Notes under the pieces: model-generated | Databases searched by the model: none | Seen by the model: the letters and a program-made list of their open reading frames with translations, nothing else | What the model was told of the DNA's origin: nothing | In this document: positions 13,201 through 24,822 of the stretch, piece after piece | Numbering within the stretch: position 1 is the stretch's first letter | Layout: every line of letters starts with the position of its first letter | Origin: Polyodon spathula | Lineage: Eukaryota; Chordata; Actinopteri; Acipenseriformes; Polyodontidae | Length of the DNA stretch: 64,000 nt | Direction: 5' to 3' | Assembly: GCF_017654505.1 (NCBI RefSeq) | Contig: NC_054559.1 | Location: 8,684,281-8,748,280 of the forward strand | Translations under genes and position numbers: made by a program

Positions 13201-15472
13201 CTTTAAATTGTAGCCAGTTGCATCTGAGTTCCAAGGACACTGCTAGTAAAGTACCAAACGCTACAGCTGGATGAATTTGACGTGACCTGTTGTCACACTG
13301 AATTAATGACTGAGATGGGCTTCAACAACAAATCTGTAGATTCAAAATGCACCATTATTCACAAGTCCTCCTTAAGTGAAGCTGTGAAGGAAAGTTAAAC
13401 TACAGTAACGGTGCATTTAATTTCTCTTGATACTGACTGTTACTATGCTGCTAGATACTTTATCTTAAAATGCTATTTTACATTATGTATATGTCATAAT
13501 GTTTACTGCTGTATAATGCAATGTTTTGTTTTTATCAGGGGTAACATTTGAGAGTAAATGGAAATTGGAAGTTATTTAAATGCCCTTCACTGAGAACCAG
13601 TTGGTTCAGTGCAAGTGGGTTTTATTACTTGGTTTAACCAGGTGCTCCAGATATTGTCACTGCTACAGATATTATCATTACTATTTGGATGCTGGGAGTT
13701 GCTAAATCCATTATGACTGTTTGATCCTATTGTAAACTCCCCAATTTTAAAATGTGTGTGAGGAAAAGAAAACAGTGACATTGTTGTGGAGTGGATGTTT
13801 TAGAGTTGAAGGTAACAAAGCAGGTTCTTTCTCTCTAAGTGAGGCTGTCAACAGATCATCCCTGGGCAGGTCCAAAGTGCTGGGGATGCTATGAACATCT
13901 GCTATGGTCTGGTACTATGGACAATACTCTGTACTTAACAGGTATGTGTTTATTCACTTTTATTCTGTTCAGAAGGGAGGTGAGTCTAGCAGGTACACAT
14001 ATGTGACAGAAAAAAGAAAACAAACTTGAATTGAAGGAGTCTTTGAAAAATGACCTGCTGTTTTTCTGGAAATTCCCTCTGTCACCACTTGGGCACATCC
14101 ACCATTTTACAATACTCTATATGACTCTATATGACTACATAAACAGGCAAACAACATATTTGTATGTAGCCCATGTGTTTTAAATGGTATATAAAAAGCT
14201 AAATTAATTGTTCTGTTTAAGTTCCACACAATGATTCCAAATGAGGATGTCATTAAATCTGGTTAAATATGGCTAAGTATGTGGAAAATTCAACTGTTAT
14301 CTCTAGTGGTAATTGGCCAATTGGGATTTGTAAGTTGTGTTTGGGGTGGGCAGTGGAAGAGAAGGATCAAGAGATAGAGAAGTGTGTTGATAGAGTGGGG
14401 CTGAACTGGAGAGAGGGGGACAGATATTTTTTACTTGAGATCTGTTCAAACCTACTGTTTTATTTTGTTCCTGTAACTGCCATTTACTTCAAAGAAGGAT
14501 CAATCTTTGCCAATCAGGAATGTTGTGTGATTCCTGATTCATGTTTAGTTCCTGTTAGTTCAGACTTTTAAGTTTGATTATTTGTGTGAGTTTGTTCAAG
14601 AAAAGGCCAGAGGTTCAACAGTCCTATTGTGACAATTATGGAACTTTACCATCCCTGTTGGATTAGTGGCATGATTGTTATGGTAATTGATGAAATTGGT
14701 ACTTCCCTAATTTTGCTTTCAAACATCTCAGACTGATGGATGTTAGAAATATTAATATGACCTAAAAATCAGATTCCATATTCAAACTATAGTAGATTAC
14801 GTAGTTACTAGTGCAATCTAATTCCTTTGTATTTACTAGACACACAAATCATTCTCTTTGTTTGTCATAAAGGACTAGTGAGCCCCTAATACACTCCTCT
14901 GTATCAGAACCTGTGAAAGCATACTTACCTATAGCTTGCCAGTCATTAAAATCAAATGTTACATTAATATAAAACCTGTGCTGTAGCTTTACTTTATGGT
15001 AATCTGGCTGCAAATATTGTTTGTCATTAGGGTTAGCAATTGGTTGGTTAATGACAGACTGATAGAATGTTGGAGATAATTTCACTCCCCATGTGAAATC
15101 ACCCAGCAAGTTCAAGTATAACAGACTACTGTAAAGTATGGAGACTGTAGTCCTGTAATTTTACATTAGCTCTGTTGACTAAACCTGGGATTGTCCAGGA
15201 AAATAAATGTGTATGCATTGCAAACTCACTGGAGAGAGGATTACTGGTCTGGCGCTTTTCATTTCTTGCATTCTTCCAGTTAAAAGGATAGCTCAACATG
15301 GAACACATTTTAATACATCATTTTTTTTTTTGTATTGTTATTATTTTTTTAAGCTATCTTGCTGCCTGTCAATTTATCAAAGACTTTCACTTTACACACT
15401 CCAGCTGCAGCATTGACCTTGAAGTCCGTCCGATTGCAAAGAAACTGCTGTGGTTCTTTCTGGTGTCTGATT

Positions 15473-15516
15473 CCCCCCCACCCCCCCCACCCCCCTTTAT
15501 TTATTTATTTATTTTT
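15473..15516. repeat. C-rich tract followed by (TTTA)n
   Basis: A poly-C tract broken by single A bases is followed directly by TTTA tetranucleotides. Confidence 0.9.
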
Positions 15517-18152
15517 AGCTTACTAGATTTATCAAGCTACAAATCTGAATTGGAATCGTATATCAATACCGCATAACTTTCTGGGCATACTAATAGTATT
15601 GTAAATGTATGTTCGGTTTAATGTAAATCTTTGTATCATGATTGATGTTTACTTAATAAGAATTAAATAGGAAAGTATGTGTTTAGGGGGCATTCTGATT
15701 TAGCAAAACACTTTGTATCACCAGCTTGTGAAATAACAAACTTAGATCTCTTTAATCAAAAAATATGAAATAAAACAATAAAAATGAATACAATTCCTGT
15801 TGATGGCTTTTGTTAAAAATAAATAAATAAAAATGGTCTGCTGCTTCTTTTTGACCTTTTTGTACCTTTTCACTGCTCCTGTTATTGTTGTGCCTTTGAA
15901 ATTTTCATGTTCCTTTCCATAATTCCCCACATCCCTGACAGTAATATTCATACACTGAAATAGCAGTCTTCAATGTTGACAGTGTTATAGCAAATAGTCT
16001 GGTTAGTCATAGTTTGTAATATTTCTCAGTAAACCCCAACACTGCATTAAGGGCACTTTTTAAAAGTGGGACCTTGGTATGTGTTGAATGTTATAAAAGT
16101 GCTTAGAGAAAGTTCTCAGACTGAGTACAATGTTTGTCCAGGGATGTCCTGAGGATTATCATGTCTTCTGAATAAAAAATAATGTGGTCAATGCTGTTTT
16201 TATTATTATTACAGGGCCATTTTATAACGGTGCACGGGAGTCTTTTTAAGTGTATATTTTGTTTTTATAAGTATATACAATATGGGGGATACTTTAAATA
16301 GTGGTATGGCTGGGATTTAGGGTTCTGTTGTTTTACACTGCTGCAGTGCCGTACCTGGCATCTTGAATAATCACAATTCTGTAAAGGCTGCGTTCATAGT
16401 TGCAGCCTCCACGTGCACTTCTTCAACCGGCTCCTTGTTTCTTAAGCTGAGTGAACACAAAGCCACTTTTTTAGGAACAGTGGCTTGGAATCTGGTTCCA
16501 GGAGACTGGAAGACCTAGACCCCAAGTCTCCTCTGGTGTGTCATGTGTCACAAAGTGACTTCGTGTTCCCTCAGCTTTAGTCTACCACCTTTCCATTGTT
16601 CCCAATAATTGGTAAGAGGACAGCTTTGTCCAAGTTCTGAATCCAGGCCATTATTATTTCTTTTTAAACCCTCCCAGGAACTTGGCTGCTTTTGTTGTTG
16701 TGAAAGCTCCACATGTCCTGAAACATCTACACCATGTGCAGTAGAAGCTTGTACTGTTCCCTGACTAAATCATTTCAACACTTCAGTTTGAAGGCATACA
16801 TCACTGTAGCAGCTGTCACCTGTTGGGGCTGTGATACAGGAATATAAAACATTACATATACAGTCTGGTTGGCTCTTGGTCATTGGCTCTTTCAGCCTTG
16901 AGTGTTGTTGTTCTGACGTGGTAGTACACTCTAAAGACATACACAGTTTGCATTGTGTCTTTTTTTCATTTCTATAGATGTTGACTTTGCTCAGTCCATT
17001 ACTTAAGAATGTAGCAATTATGGCTGTATTTAAATGACATTGTGGTGTTGCTGACCAAATGAAGTTATAGTGTTAAGCTGAATACTGGACTTGTGTAATT
17101 GGGAGCAACTGAGTTTTGTGTGCTTTCTATAAACACCACTTTTTGTGCATCTTTTGCATTCCATGTCATCCGTTCAGAATGTGGGTTTCTGCTGCAGGAG
17201 GAGGTCATTCAAATATCATGCATTACATCATTAAAATGCCACCTGGACGATTGAGACAGCTGCTTGTATTAACATTTAACCTCTCAGTTCTGGTGAGAAG
17301 CTCTTTGTTTAAGAGCATTTCCATAGCCTAGAAATGACATAGCATATATATTTTTTTATATTAGTTGTGAGATTTTTATTGTGTTTTGTCAGGAGGGAAA
17401 AGACTGTAAATCTATTTGAAATGTACTGTATGCGATTCTACAGGAGAGGTGAGGAGTGGGCTGTGAATAACCCAACTACAGCTTGTAACAAAAGGTGCGA
17501 TTTTTTATTATTATGTAAAATATACTGTACATCTGTCCTCAGATCTGTAGGTTTGAATTAATGGCTGATACATCAGCAGAACCTGTAAGGGCTTGCTACC
17601 ACAGCACTTTGGTAAAATACAATTAAATCATAGATGATTCATCTATACTGTTAGTTTTGTCCGGAATGACTTGTGACTTATGCAAAAAATATGCAATAGA
17701 CAGAAAAATCAGGATATTTTGTAGAAGAGTGAACCATTTCATTGAACAGTGCAATGTTTATCCATAAGGACAGGGAGACATTCATTTGAGACATAAAAAT
17801 GAAGAACTTGCCTCTTACATCCATGGTTAAAACCTGGTACAAACAGGTGATATTTTTTTAACAGCAAACGTTGCAAATATAGAAATTTCATCTCTACATA
17901 CTGTATATATATTTTTTGTATGTAGAATTCACAGATAAATAATTACAGAGTGAGAAGTGTGCGCGTGTGGGTGCAGTCCTCTGACAAACACATACACAGT
18001 TAAAGAGTCTTCAATACAGAGTGTTCAGCGGACAAAGTTTTGTTTTATGCTTTTTGTTTTTCTCTCAAAGTACACAATAGTTAATTCACACAGTCACAGG
18101 ACACGGCCATGCGATACCCAAGTAATTATATTCCAATGCTTTTTTTTTTTTT

Positions 18153-18402
18153 TTTATTTTTTTTTTTTAGTTTTTCTTAAAAAACAGAAACAAAGATGAA
18201 GACCATTTATACAGTTTTTCAAAGTTCTTTTCTTTTAATTTGGTGCATAAACCCACAAATGCAAGACTCTATTTTTAACTGTCTTTGTTCAGAAACTTGG
18301 TCTGAATAAAAATAGCTGCAGAAGAGTTTAATTTTTCATTTTCAATTTTTTTTTTTTCTGTCGTAGTTTTGGTCCAAATTTGAAAAGGAAGTCTGAGAGG
18401 AA
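18153..18402 (-). other. Probable proximal 3' UTR of the ELFN1-like gene
   Basis: This is the noncoding stretch directly after the ELFN1-like stop codon. The first minus-strand AATAAA hexamer lies at 18153-18158, but it sits inside a long T-rich tract of the plus strand (18140-18170), so it may be chance. The true polyadenylation site could be further down; 16.3-18.1 kb is more complex sequence with additional TTTATT words. No transcript evidence is available here. Confidence 0.3.
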
Positions 18403-20802
18403 TCAAGATTTGTGCTGGGCTGATACGCCCTTCCAGTAGTCTAAAATGTCGTGCAAGTCCTCATCCTTCGCAAACTGAACTTTTTTACGTAATGCGTGCC
18501 CGGCTGCCATATAATCCTCTTCTTTGTGGCGCTTGCGGTGGAGTTTGAAGCGCTCCCAGATGGTGTGTGCCGGTTTGCAGGAGTACTCAGGGCTGGAGGA
18601 GTAGCTGAGGTTGTGGTATTGGGGTGAGAGCTGGGAGTAGGTCAGATCCCTGGGCCGGGAACGGGTCAGTGGCTCCAGGATGGATGGTTTGCGGCTCTCT
18701 GAGCCCTCAAGTTGTTCCCCCTGGTGTGAGCTGGGATACGAGTGCCTGTGCTCACTGTAATGTCTCATTTTCTCGGCTTCTGCTCTCAGGATGGCTGCTG
18801 TTGGCGTGACTGCCAAGATGGTATCAGCTGTGGGAGAAGTCTTCTCTATATACTTAGCCTCTGACTTGTAGGCCCCCTCTGAGCGAAAGGACCTTGGGCT
18901 CCGGATGGAACCACTGGAGGAAGTGCTGGAGCGCTTGGGAGGCACTTCCATGCTGTGATGCCTCTGCAAGGGGTGGTGGTAACTGTCCTTGTACACAGGG
19001 GACAGGAAGCCAGACTTGCTCTGTGGCTGCTCTGAGATCAGCATCAGCTGGGGCTCTGCAGTGGACACGGCCCCTGATTTCACCCCTTGGAAGGAGGTGG
19101 ACTCTGACTTGAGAGCATCAATGCAGTTGTTAATGATCTGATTGACTTTGTCCACTTCTTTTGCGATAGTTGAGATCTCTGCCACTGACCCTTGGCTGTT
19201 GCCCTGCATTGCCATATCACACTCTCTCCGATCTTGTTGCTCCCCGGTTCGCACCTCAATGTAATTCCCCTTGGTAGTTTTGGGAGTCTCGCTGATGTCC
19301 TGGAGTTTGTACTGCTCCATTTCCCCAGCTGACGGCAGGTAGGGCATTCGGGGCATGCTCTCCCCGGCCATCATCTGCTTTTGGGTTAGCTGGGAGATGG
19401 TACTACTTTCCAGCTCGGCCCCGTACTTTAGTTCAATAATGGTCTTCTTTATGCTACACGCCTTCTTGTGCTTCTCATCCTGCTGCCTTTTCTTGCGAAG
19501 GCAGTAGTACACCACCCCTAAGACAATGACCATCCCGAAGAGGCAGCCAAGGATTGTCATGATGTAGTGGGTGGCGGTGGAGGAGTTAGCTACAGGCTCC
19601 CCTCGTCTCTTTTCAGTCGTGGTGAGAGAGAGACATGTGTGGTTGTAACGCAGAGAGTTGCGGATTGAAGCCACACAGTAGGTGTAGTCAGTGTTGGCTT
19701 TCAGATGGTCTAGTTTAATAATCTGCTCTTCATTTCTTAGGTTTCTTATATCTGTGTAAAAGCTGTTGTTGTACAGAACCAGAATGTACATTTTGCTGTA
19801 GTGGGAAGGAATATGCACAACAAGGGTGGCAGTGGTTTGGGTTACGTCAATGAGTTTAATAATTGGTTTAGCACTTGGGTCAGGGTAAGGGGTATTCAAA
19901 GTTATTATAACACTGGGCTCATATCCAGAGTTGCAGTCCTCAAGCCCACAAGGAGTCTCTGGTGGCGGTGGGCTTGTGGAGATAAAGCGGGGTGGGATGT
20001 AGGCTGGCACCTCTGGGTCATCAGAGCACACAGAAGAGAGGATGCTCAGTGCATTGCGGTAATTGGGCTGGCCTGGGTTCTGGTTAAGAAGATGGTAACC
20101 GGCGTACTCGGGGGGAGAATCACACAGCATCCTCTCATTTGTTCGGTTGGGGAATTGGGCCAGCCACTTGAGGAAGCCCAGCAACTCACAATAGCAGTAG
20201 AAGGGGTTGGTGTAAAGTTGACATGTGGTTAGCTTGCTCAGCCCCACGAAGGTCATGCTGTCCAGCTGCTGGATCCGATTCATGGAGAGGTCTATGTTCT
20301 CAATGTTGGGGCACTCTCCAAAGGCATTGGGGGTCACAGTCTCAATCAAGTTAGCCTGGAGGTAGAGGTACTCCAGCTTGCTCAAACCCCTGAGGATCCC
20401 TTCGGTCAGGTTCCTCAGCTTGTTAAAGCCAAGTTGAAGGGTCTGTAGGTTGAACTGGGCTGAAAACGCGCCATCCTCGATGTAGGAGATCTCATTCTTC
20501 GTCAGGTTCAGGAAGGTCAGGTTTCCAAAGCGGCTGAGGGAGGAGTAGTGGATGCTCTTGATTTTGTTCTCATCCAGTCGAAGGTCAACTATGGTGGTGT
20601 TGATGTGCTGTGGGATTGACTCGTAAGGTGGCTGGTTCTGGCTGCAAATTGCCAGCCACACAAAGCCCTTTTCCCCCTCAATAAGCCAACAGTCCCCTCT
20701 GACACCAACTGTCTGCATTAAAGTAAATATTGCCACCCACCAGCAGAGGGCATTCATTACTAACCCCCCATGGTAAGCCATCTGTGCTCCTGCGGCAGTC
20801 AT
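18403..20802 (-). CDS. elfn1: ELFN1-like synaptic LRR/FN3 transmembrane protein, complete single-exon coding sequence
   Basis: The protein has 799 residues. A hydrophobic signal segment (about 16-36) precedes the mature start DCWLIEG at 37. About five leucine-rich repeats follow (70-190), then an LRR C-terminal cap (199-259, with C203, C205, C227, C259), a fibronectin-III-like domain (about 312-397) and one membrane helix (about 411-435) with a basic stop-transfer. The cytoplasmic tail is long and Ser-rich, and a C-terminal RVxF-type phosphatase docking motif KVQF lies at 774-777. N-glycosylation sequons at N68, N94, N99, N131, N219, N345, N387 and N406 all lie on the extracellular side. Known for the family: ELFN1 (PPP1R28) is a postsynaptic adhesion protein that binds group III metabotropic glutamate receptors across the synapse, and its tail binds and inhibits PP1. 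The LRR block matches ELFN1 better than ELFN2 by memory. A TAG lies three codons upstream of the chosen ATG; M8 and M16 are alternative starts, and M16 gives a more typical signal peptide. Length is close to mammalian ELFN1 (about 828). No frameshift is seen. Confidence 0.95.
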   Translation of the reverse strand: MTAAGAQMAYHGGLVMNALCWWVAIFTLMQTVGVRGDCWLIEGEKGFVWLAICSQNQPPYESIPQHINTTIVDLRLDENKIKSIHYSSLSRFGNLTFLNLTKNEISYIEDGAFSAQFNLQTLQLGFNKLRNLTEGILRGLSKLEYLYLQANLIETVTPNAFGECPNIENIDLSMNRIQQLDSMTFVGLSKLTTCQLYTNPFYCYCELLGFLKWLAQFPNRTNERMLCDSPPEYAGYHLLNQNPGQPNYRNALSILSSVCSDDPEVPAYIPPRFISTSPPPPETPCGLEDCNSGYEPSVIITLNTPYPDPSAKPIIKLIDVTQTTATLVVHIPSHYSKMYILVLYNNSFYTDIRNLRNEEQIIKLDHLKANTDYTYCVASIRNSLRYNHTCLSLTTTEKRRGEPVANSSTATHYIMTILGCLFGMVIVLGVVYYCLRKKRQQDEKHKKACSIKKTIIELKYGAELESSTISQLTQKQMMAGESMPRMPYLPSAGEMEQYKLQDISETPKTTKGNYIEVRTGEQQDRRECDMAMQGNSQGSVAEISTIAKEVDKVNQIINNCIDALKSESTSFQGVKSGAVSTAEPQLMLISEQPQSKSGFLSPVYKDSYHHPLQRHHSMEVPPKRSSTSSSGSIRSPRSFRSEGAYKSEAKYIEKTSPTADTILAVTPTAAILRAEAEKMRHYSEHRHSYPSSHQGEQLEGSESRKPSILEPLTRSRPRDLTYSQLSPQYHNLSYSSSPEYSCKPAHTIWERFKLHRKRHKEEDYMAAGHALRKKVQFAKDEDLHDILDYWKGVSAQHKS

Positions 20803-22380
20803 GAAAGACTAGTTAATGGTACCTTTCTTGTTGAATTACAACAAGGCAAGAAAAATGATTACAGTCCAAGGCTGAAAAAATAGAATTTTTTGGTCCTATA
20901 CTGCTTTGTTCTAGTTTGGCAAAGATTAGTAAATGTCCTGAAAACACTTTGTATAAAAAATTACAAGAGCTGGAAGATTTCTGAAGATGTACCCCCAACT
21001 GTATTAATAAAGCCCGTCTGTTGGCTGAGTGGAGCACAAGAAGGTGTTCATGGAGAGAGCTTCAATATTTCACTGCTTCAGTTTGGTTTGTGCTTATTTC
21101 CCTAGTGGCCAACATTTCTGATCAGTCTTGCGCGTTTGGTCTCTCTCTTTCCTTTTGCTTGCTTTTCATGTATATTTTCCACAGCGTCCCTGCAAAAAAG
21201 CATAATATATATAAAAAAAACAGAATAATGAAAGGCAGACTCATCACATCGCATATACAGTAACCATGTAATATAGTACATTTTGAATACATAAATAAAA
21301 TAATAAAAAAAAAAAAACTATGATAGTGTTACAAGCTGTATAACATGAAACTGTACCTTTCATTTAATTTAAAATAACCTAATTTGAAAACCATTGTATA
21401 GCATTACATATGACAGGCTCTAATATATTGGAGTAATATCTTGGTTCATTAATAGGCTGTAATAAGCTTGAGTTAGCATTACTAGGAATAATACCACAGA
21501 GAAAGGCAACGAGAAGGGGTTATAACCGATAGGCGTTGTGACAGAACAGTACAATGCACCACTGGGTTATACTTCATGCACACTTGTTTAAAGAACAGCT
21601 CCTGTATCCAGCTCTTTTTTGAACCTACAGTACGTCTTTCCTTACCTCCTCGCATGTTTCAGTTTTTGTCAGTACTAAATATTAAAACTAAGCTCTGTGA
21701 ATTAAAGTAGCCCTCCTGTTTAACATATACAGTGTGATTTTATAAAACTCAATTTATAGTGTGGCCTTTTCCTATTAAAATGGCAGCACTAGTCAATTAT
21801 CAACTTACTGGTTAGAGAAAACAGCAAGGACTTGTTTTTACATCATCAGTCAGCGGGCTGATAAACACTTCCACACCATTTTAATTTCATTAGAAAAAAA
21901 TGTATGAAGCTCTCTGAAGGATATCATCCTACTGACGCCTTTTCAGAAGAATATAAAAAAATAAAATAAAACTACCATCAGTGCGTTTGGAGGTCAAAGT
22001 TCAAACTGTTATTTGATTACTCTTGAATTGAGCTGCTAATAGGTGCTTCTTTCATACGGTTGGTTCTATTTCTCACAGCTTTCTCTGAGCAAGTTTATCA
22101 GTAAAAGGTAAGGTCTGATGGAATTGTCTTTGGAGATGTATTTACATGTTAGACGGTAGTTATTGAGTGTTTGTCTCGAATGAAATATCCATCAAAAAGC
22201 ATCAATTTAAAAAACAACAAACATTCAGAAAGAAATCCACTCCTTTCAAGGTATTCTTAAAACATCAACAAGTTCCTCCAAAGTATGTACTGGTGCATAT
22301 ATGCTTTTTGAATTGAATATTACAGCTCATACTTCATTTAAATTTGAATCAGATATCTGGTGCTGTGCTAGATCATCTTG

Positions 22381-22440
<60 letters not shown>

Positions 22441-23506
22441 CATCAAAAATTGTTCTTAATGCGTAGGGAGCTTCAGAAAAAAATCTTGCTTAAATCTTAC
22501 TGAGGGATTATGGGAATGTTTAGTTTGGTTTTATTCAGGTCCAATACTGTTTTATCTTAGCTGTTCTGGTTCAGGTATATTCATATTAGCAAGGGGGTTG
22601 ATCCAGGTTCAAATCTCTGCATTGTAGGTTGAAAGTATAGCATCTATATGAGCTCAGTGGAGCACAGTCCTTTCTAAGATGTGTACAATCAACCATCATT
22701 AGAATTTTAGTGCTTCCACTTATGTTTGGTGCTATATTAAATACTATTGTGATGAACTCCATTACATTAAATAATATCTGCTTGACTAATGTTTTGAAGG
22801 GGATGTACAGAAATAAAGTATATTATGTTACAACCAGGCAGTAATAAGACAGCATTACACAAGCCCAGAACCTTCTTTTTTGTTGAATTCCAGGTGTATT
22901 TTACTTTATCATATTCCTAATCAAGAATGTGATGCTTTCTCGTTATTACTCCCGATTTCATTTTATGTCGAACTTAGTTTCATGCCTTTTATTAAAGCAG
23001 TGTTATCTGGATTTACTGTATATTTGAAGGTCATAATATATAAATCAGTGGAAAACAACAGTGAACCAACTACAATCCACTTGCTTCAAGACCAAATGCC
23101 AAACATTAATGTGGATTATCACACAGAATCCGGTCCTGTATTTGGAATCCATACTGCCCTACAACCCTCCCTCCCCCCTCCTTTTTTAATAAAACCTGGG
23201 ATGGAGATGTGTGTTTTTTTTATTTGTATTTCATTTTTTGCCGTATAACAAATAATCAAATGTTTGAAATACCTTTTCCGTTCCTGTTTTATTAGAATCC
23301 TGGCTGGACTTTCAGGTTTTTGTTTGCGTTCAGCTTCATGTGAGATCACAAACTCATCAGAATGTGCTTTACCAAAACACCACTCTTAAAAACGAGAGTA
23401 ATCAAATTTTTTGCAATCAAACGTTAAATGCATGCAGCGCATTTTATAAACACATTTGATACATCTTAGTTTAAGTTAATAGCTAGGTGATAAGGTATAT
23501 ATCAAT
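20803..23506. other. Region upstream of the ELFN1-like coding exon
   Basis: A minus-strand gene here should have its splice acceptor shortly upstream of 20802 if it follows the usual ELFN layout. An AG follows a T-rich stretch on the minus strand near 20825-20850, but I cannot place the acceptor with confidence. Otherwise it is AT-rich, with one TA microsatellite. Confidence 0.35.
22384..22439. repeat. (TA)n microsatellite
   Basis: An uninterrupted TA run of about 55 bp. Confidence 0.95.
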
Positions 23507-23700
23507 ATACACTGCTGACTAAAAGTTTTGTATTGCCCTATAGAATTAACAAATTTTACTATTGAATTACATACCGCTTTGTAGTTTCGCATTAATAAAA
23601 AAACGGACAATTAAAAAATGTGACATTTCAAACTCTAATATGAAATACTGTACAACTATTGTGTAGTTTTGTAGCCATAACTGTATATCTAAATGCCAAT
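23507..23700 (+). mobile_element. Tc1-like element fragment, copy 1 of a family also present at 61.0 kb
   Basis: Starts with CACTGCTGACTAAAAGTTTT, followed by a segment closely matching 61024-61220: shared words include AGAATTAA, ATTGAATTACAT, CTTTGTAGTTTT or CTTTGTAGTTTC, GACATTTCA and ATGAAATACTG. The next few hundred bases to about 23990 may be more of the element, but I see no transposase motifs there. Confidence 0.6.
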
Positions 23701-24439
23701 TAAGGATCCTTTAGAGATATGGCAAAATTGACTGCTCTGGGAATGGCTTCTTCTAATGCACTACATAGATGACAGATTTATGCATTGATAATGATACGGG
23801 GTTAGTCTGACTTCAGACTCATGTCTTGAAATTGGATTGAGTAAATTTGCAGTACTAGTAGTACACTAAGATCTTATGAGTTATTCATTCAACAGCGTGG
23901 AAATCCTATGGATGCTATTATGAAAGCCCTTACTGATGATATCACTAGTAGTGACATGCAATTAATGACCTCTGTATTAAAAGAAAATGCAATTCCCTTG
24001 GCACAGTTCTGCTGTGTTTGGTAAAGTTGTGTTCAACCTGACATCTTTAGGAAATAATTTACAAAACTCTGCAAAGGGAAGGTGGAATGGGGGAATAAAG
24101 ACTGCCATCAATGATAGCTGCTTTAAGGAAAGAAATGAGTCGTGCTCAGCATATTGTGCTCATGTAGTGCCAGCAGGAAGGGCATCTGAGCTCTGAGTGC
24201 AATTCCCCAAAGATAGGAAAAAATATCCCTATGAAGTACTTTCTTTATTGTAGTAGGACACATTTTTCAAGCCCATAGGACTATAGATAATTGAATCTGT
24301 TACTTATATTGTTTCTAAATACTGTACTGAAAGCCAGACAATCAATAAAACCTATTTTAAGATGAACATGTCTTCTGTCTGTCATAGACCAGTGATTTAA
24401 GAGCATGTAGCCTGTTTGCTGGAGGGTTCCCCTGATATT
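23701..24439. other. Possible continuation of a Tc1-like fragment, otherwise blank
   Basis: Sequence to about 23990 may still belong to the transposon fragment starting at 23507, but I see no conserved motif. The open frame at 23987-24196 is unrecognised. Confidence 0.35.
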
Positions 24440-24745
24440 TTGCATTGCATTGCTTAGTTCAGGATCAGGTCAGGATGTTTACTCAGACAGCTGCGAGCCA
24501 CTGCAACACTCAACACTTTTGGACAAACCGAATTGATGTTCAACTGGATGAGCAGATAGCAGGTAGCTTGTGGAGATCCGCTCTCGAGTTCCACTGTGCA
24601 AAAAGACGCAGATTGGCTCGTGGGATAGGAGTCCCTGAGCAGTGTGGGGAATAGCTGTGGTGAAAAAAAATACAATAATAATTGGGCATTCCAAATTGGG
24701 AGAAAAATGAAAAATAATTGGAGATTCTAAATTTAAATAAAACTA
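24440..24745 (-). mobile_element. SINE-like dispersed repeat, copy A
   Basis: Read on the minus strand, the segment has an AT-rich part with TTTCTCCCAATTTGG, then a GC-richer part (CACACTGCTCAGGGACTCC and CCAATCTGCGTC). A related AT-rich block, CATTTTCTCCCAGTTGAGAA, appears at 53.6 kb on the plus strand. Overlapping open frames here (24445-24764, both strands) are shadows with no recognised domain. The family resembles repeats I associate with sturgeons and paddlefish, but that is memory-based. Confidence 0.5.
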
Positions 24746-24768
24746 AACAAAAACAAATTCCCATTGGG

Positions 24769-24769
<1 letters not shown>

Positions 24770-24821
<52 letters not shown>

Positions 24822-24822
24822 G
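24770..24822. repeat. (ATT)n microsatellite
   Basis: An ATT run directly following SINE-like copy A; it may have grown from that element's tail. Confidence 0.95.

Larger units (their letters stand above)
8941..18152. other. Intergenic downstream of the ELFN1-like gene
   Basis: Apart from simple repeats near 10.2 and 15.5 kb I recognise nothing. Open frames up to about 100 codons (9297-9602, 10733-11041, 14269-14571) lack domains. The 16.3-16.9 kb part is less AT-rich and could belong to a longer 3' UTR or a regulatory element. Confidence 0.5.

Noticed and set aside
19801..20232. 143-codon open frame on the plus strand
   Set aside because: It lies wholly antisense to the ELFN1-like coding sequence and has no recognisable domain; it is a shadow frame.
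22605..22625. GGTTCAAATCTCTG resembling a tRNA box B
   Set aside because: No box A at the right distance and no cloverleaf could be built.
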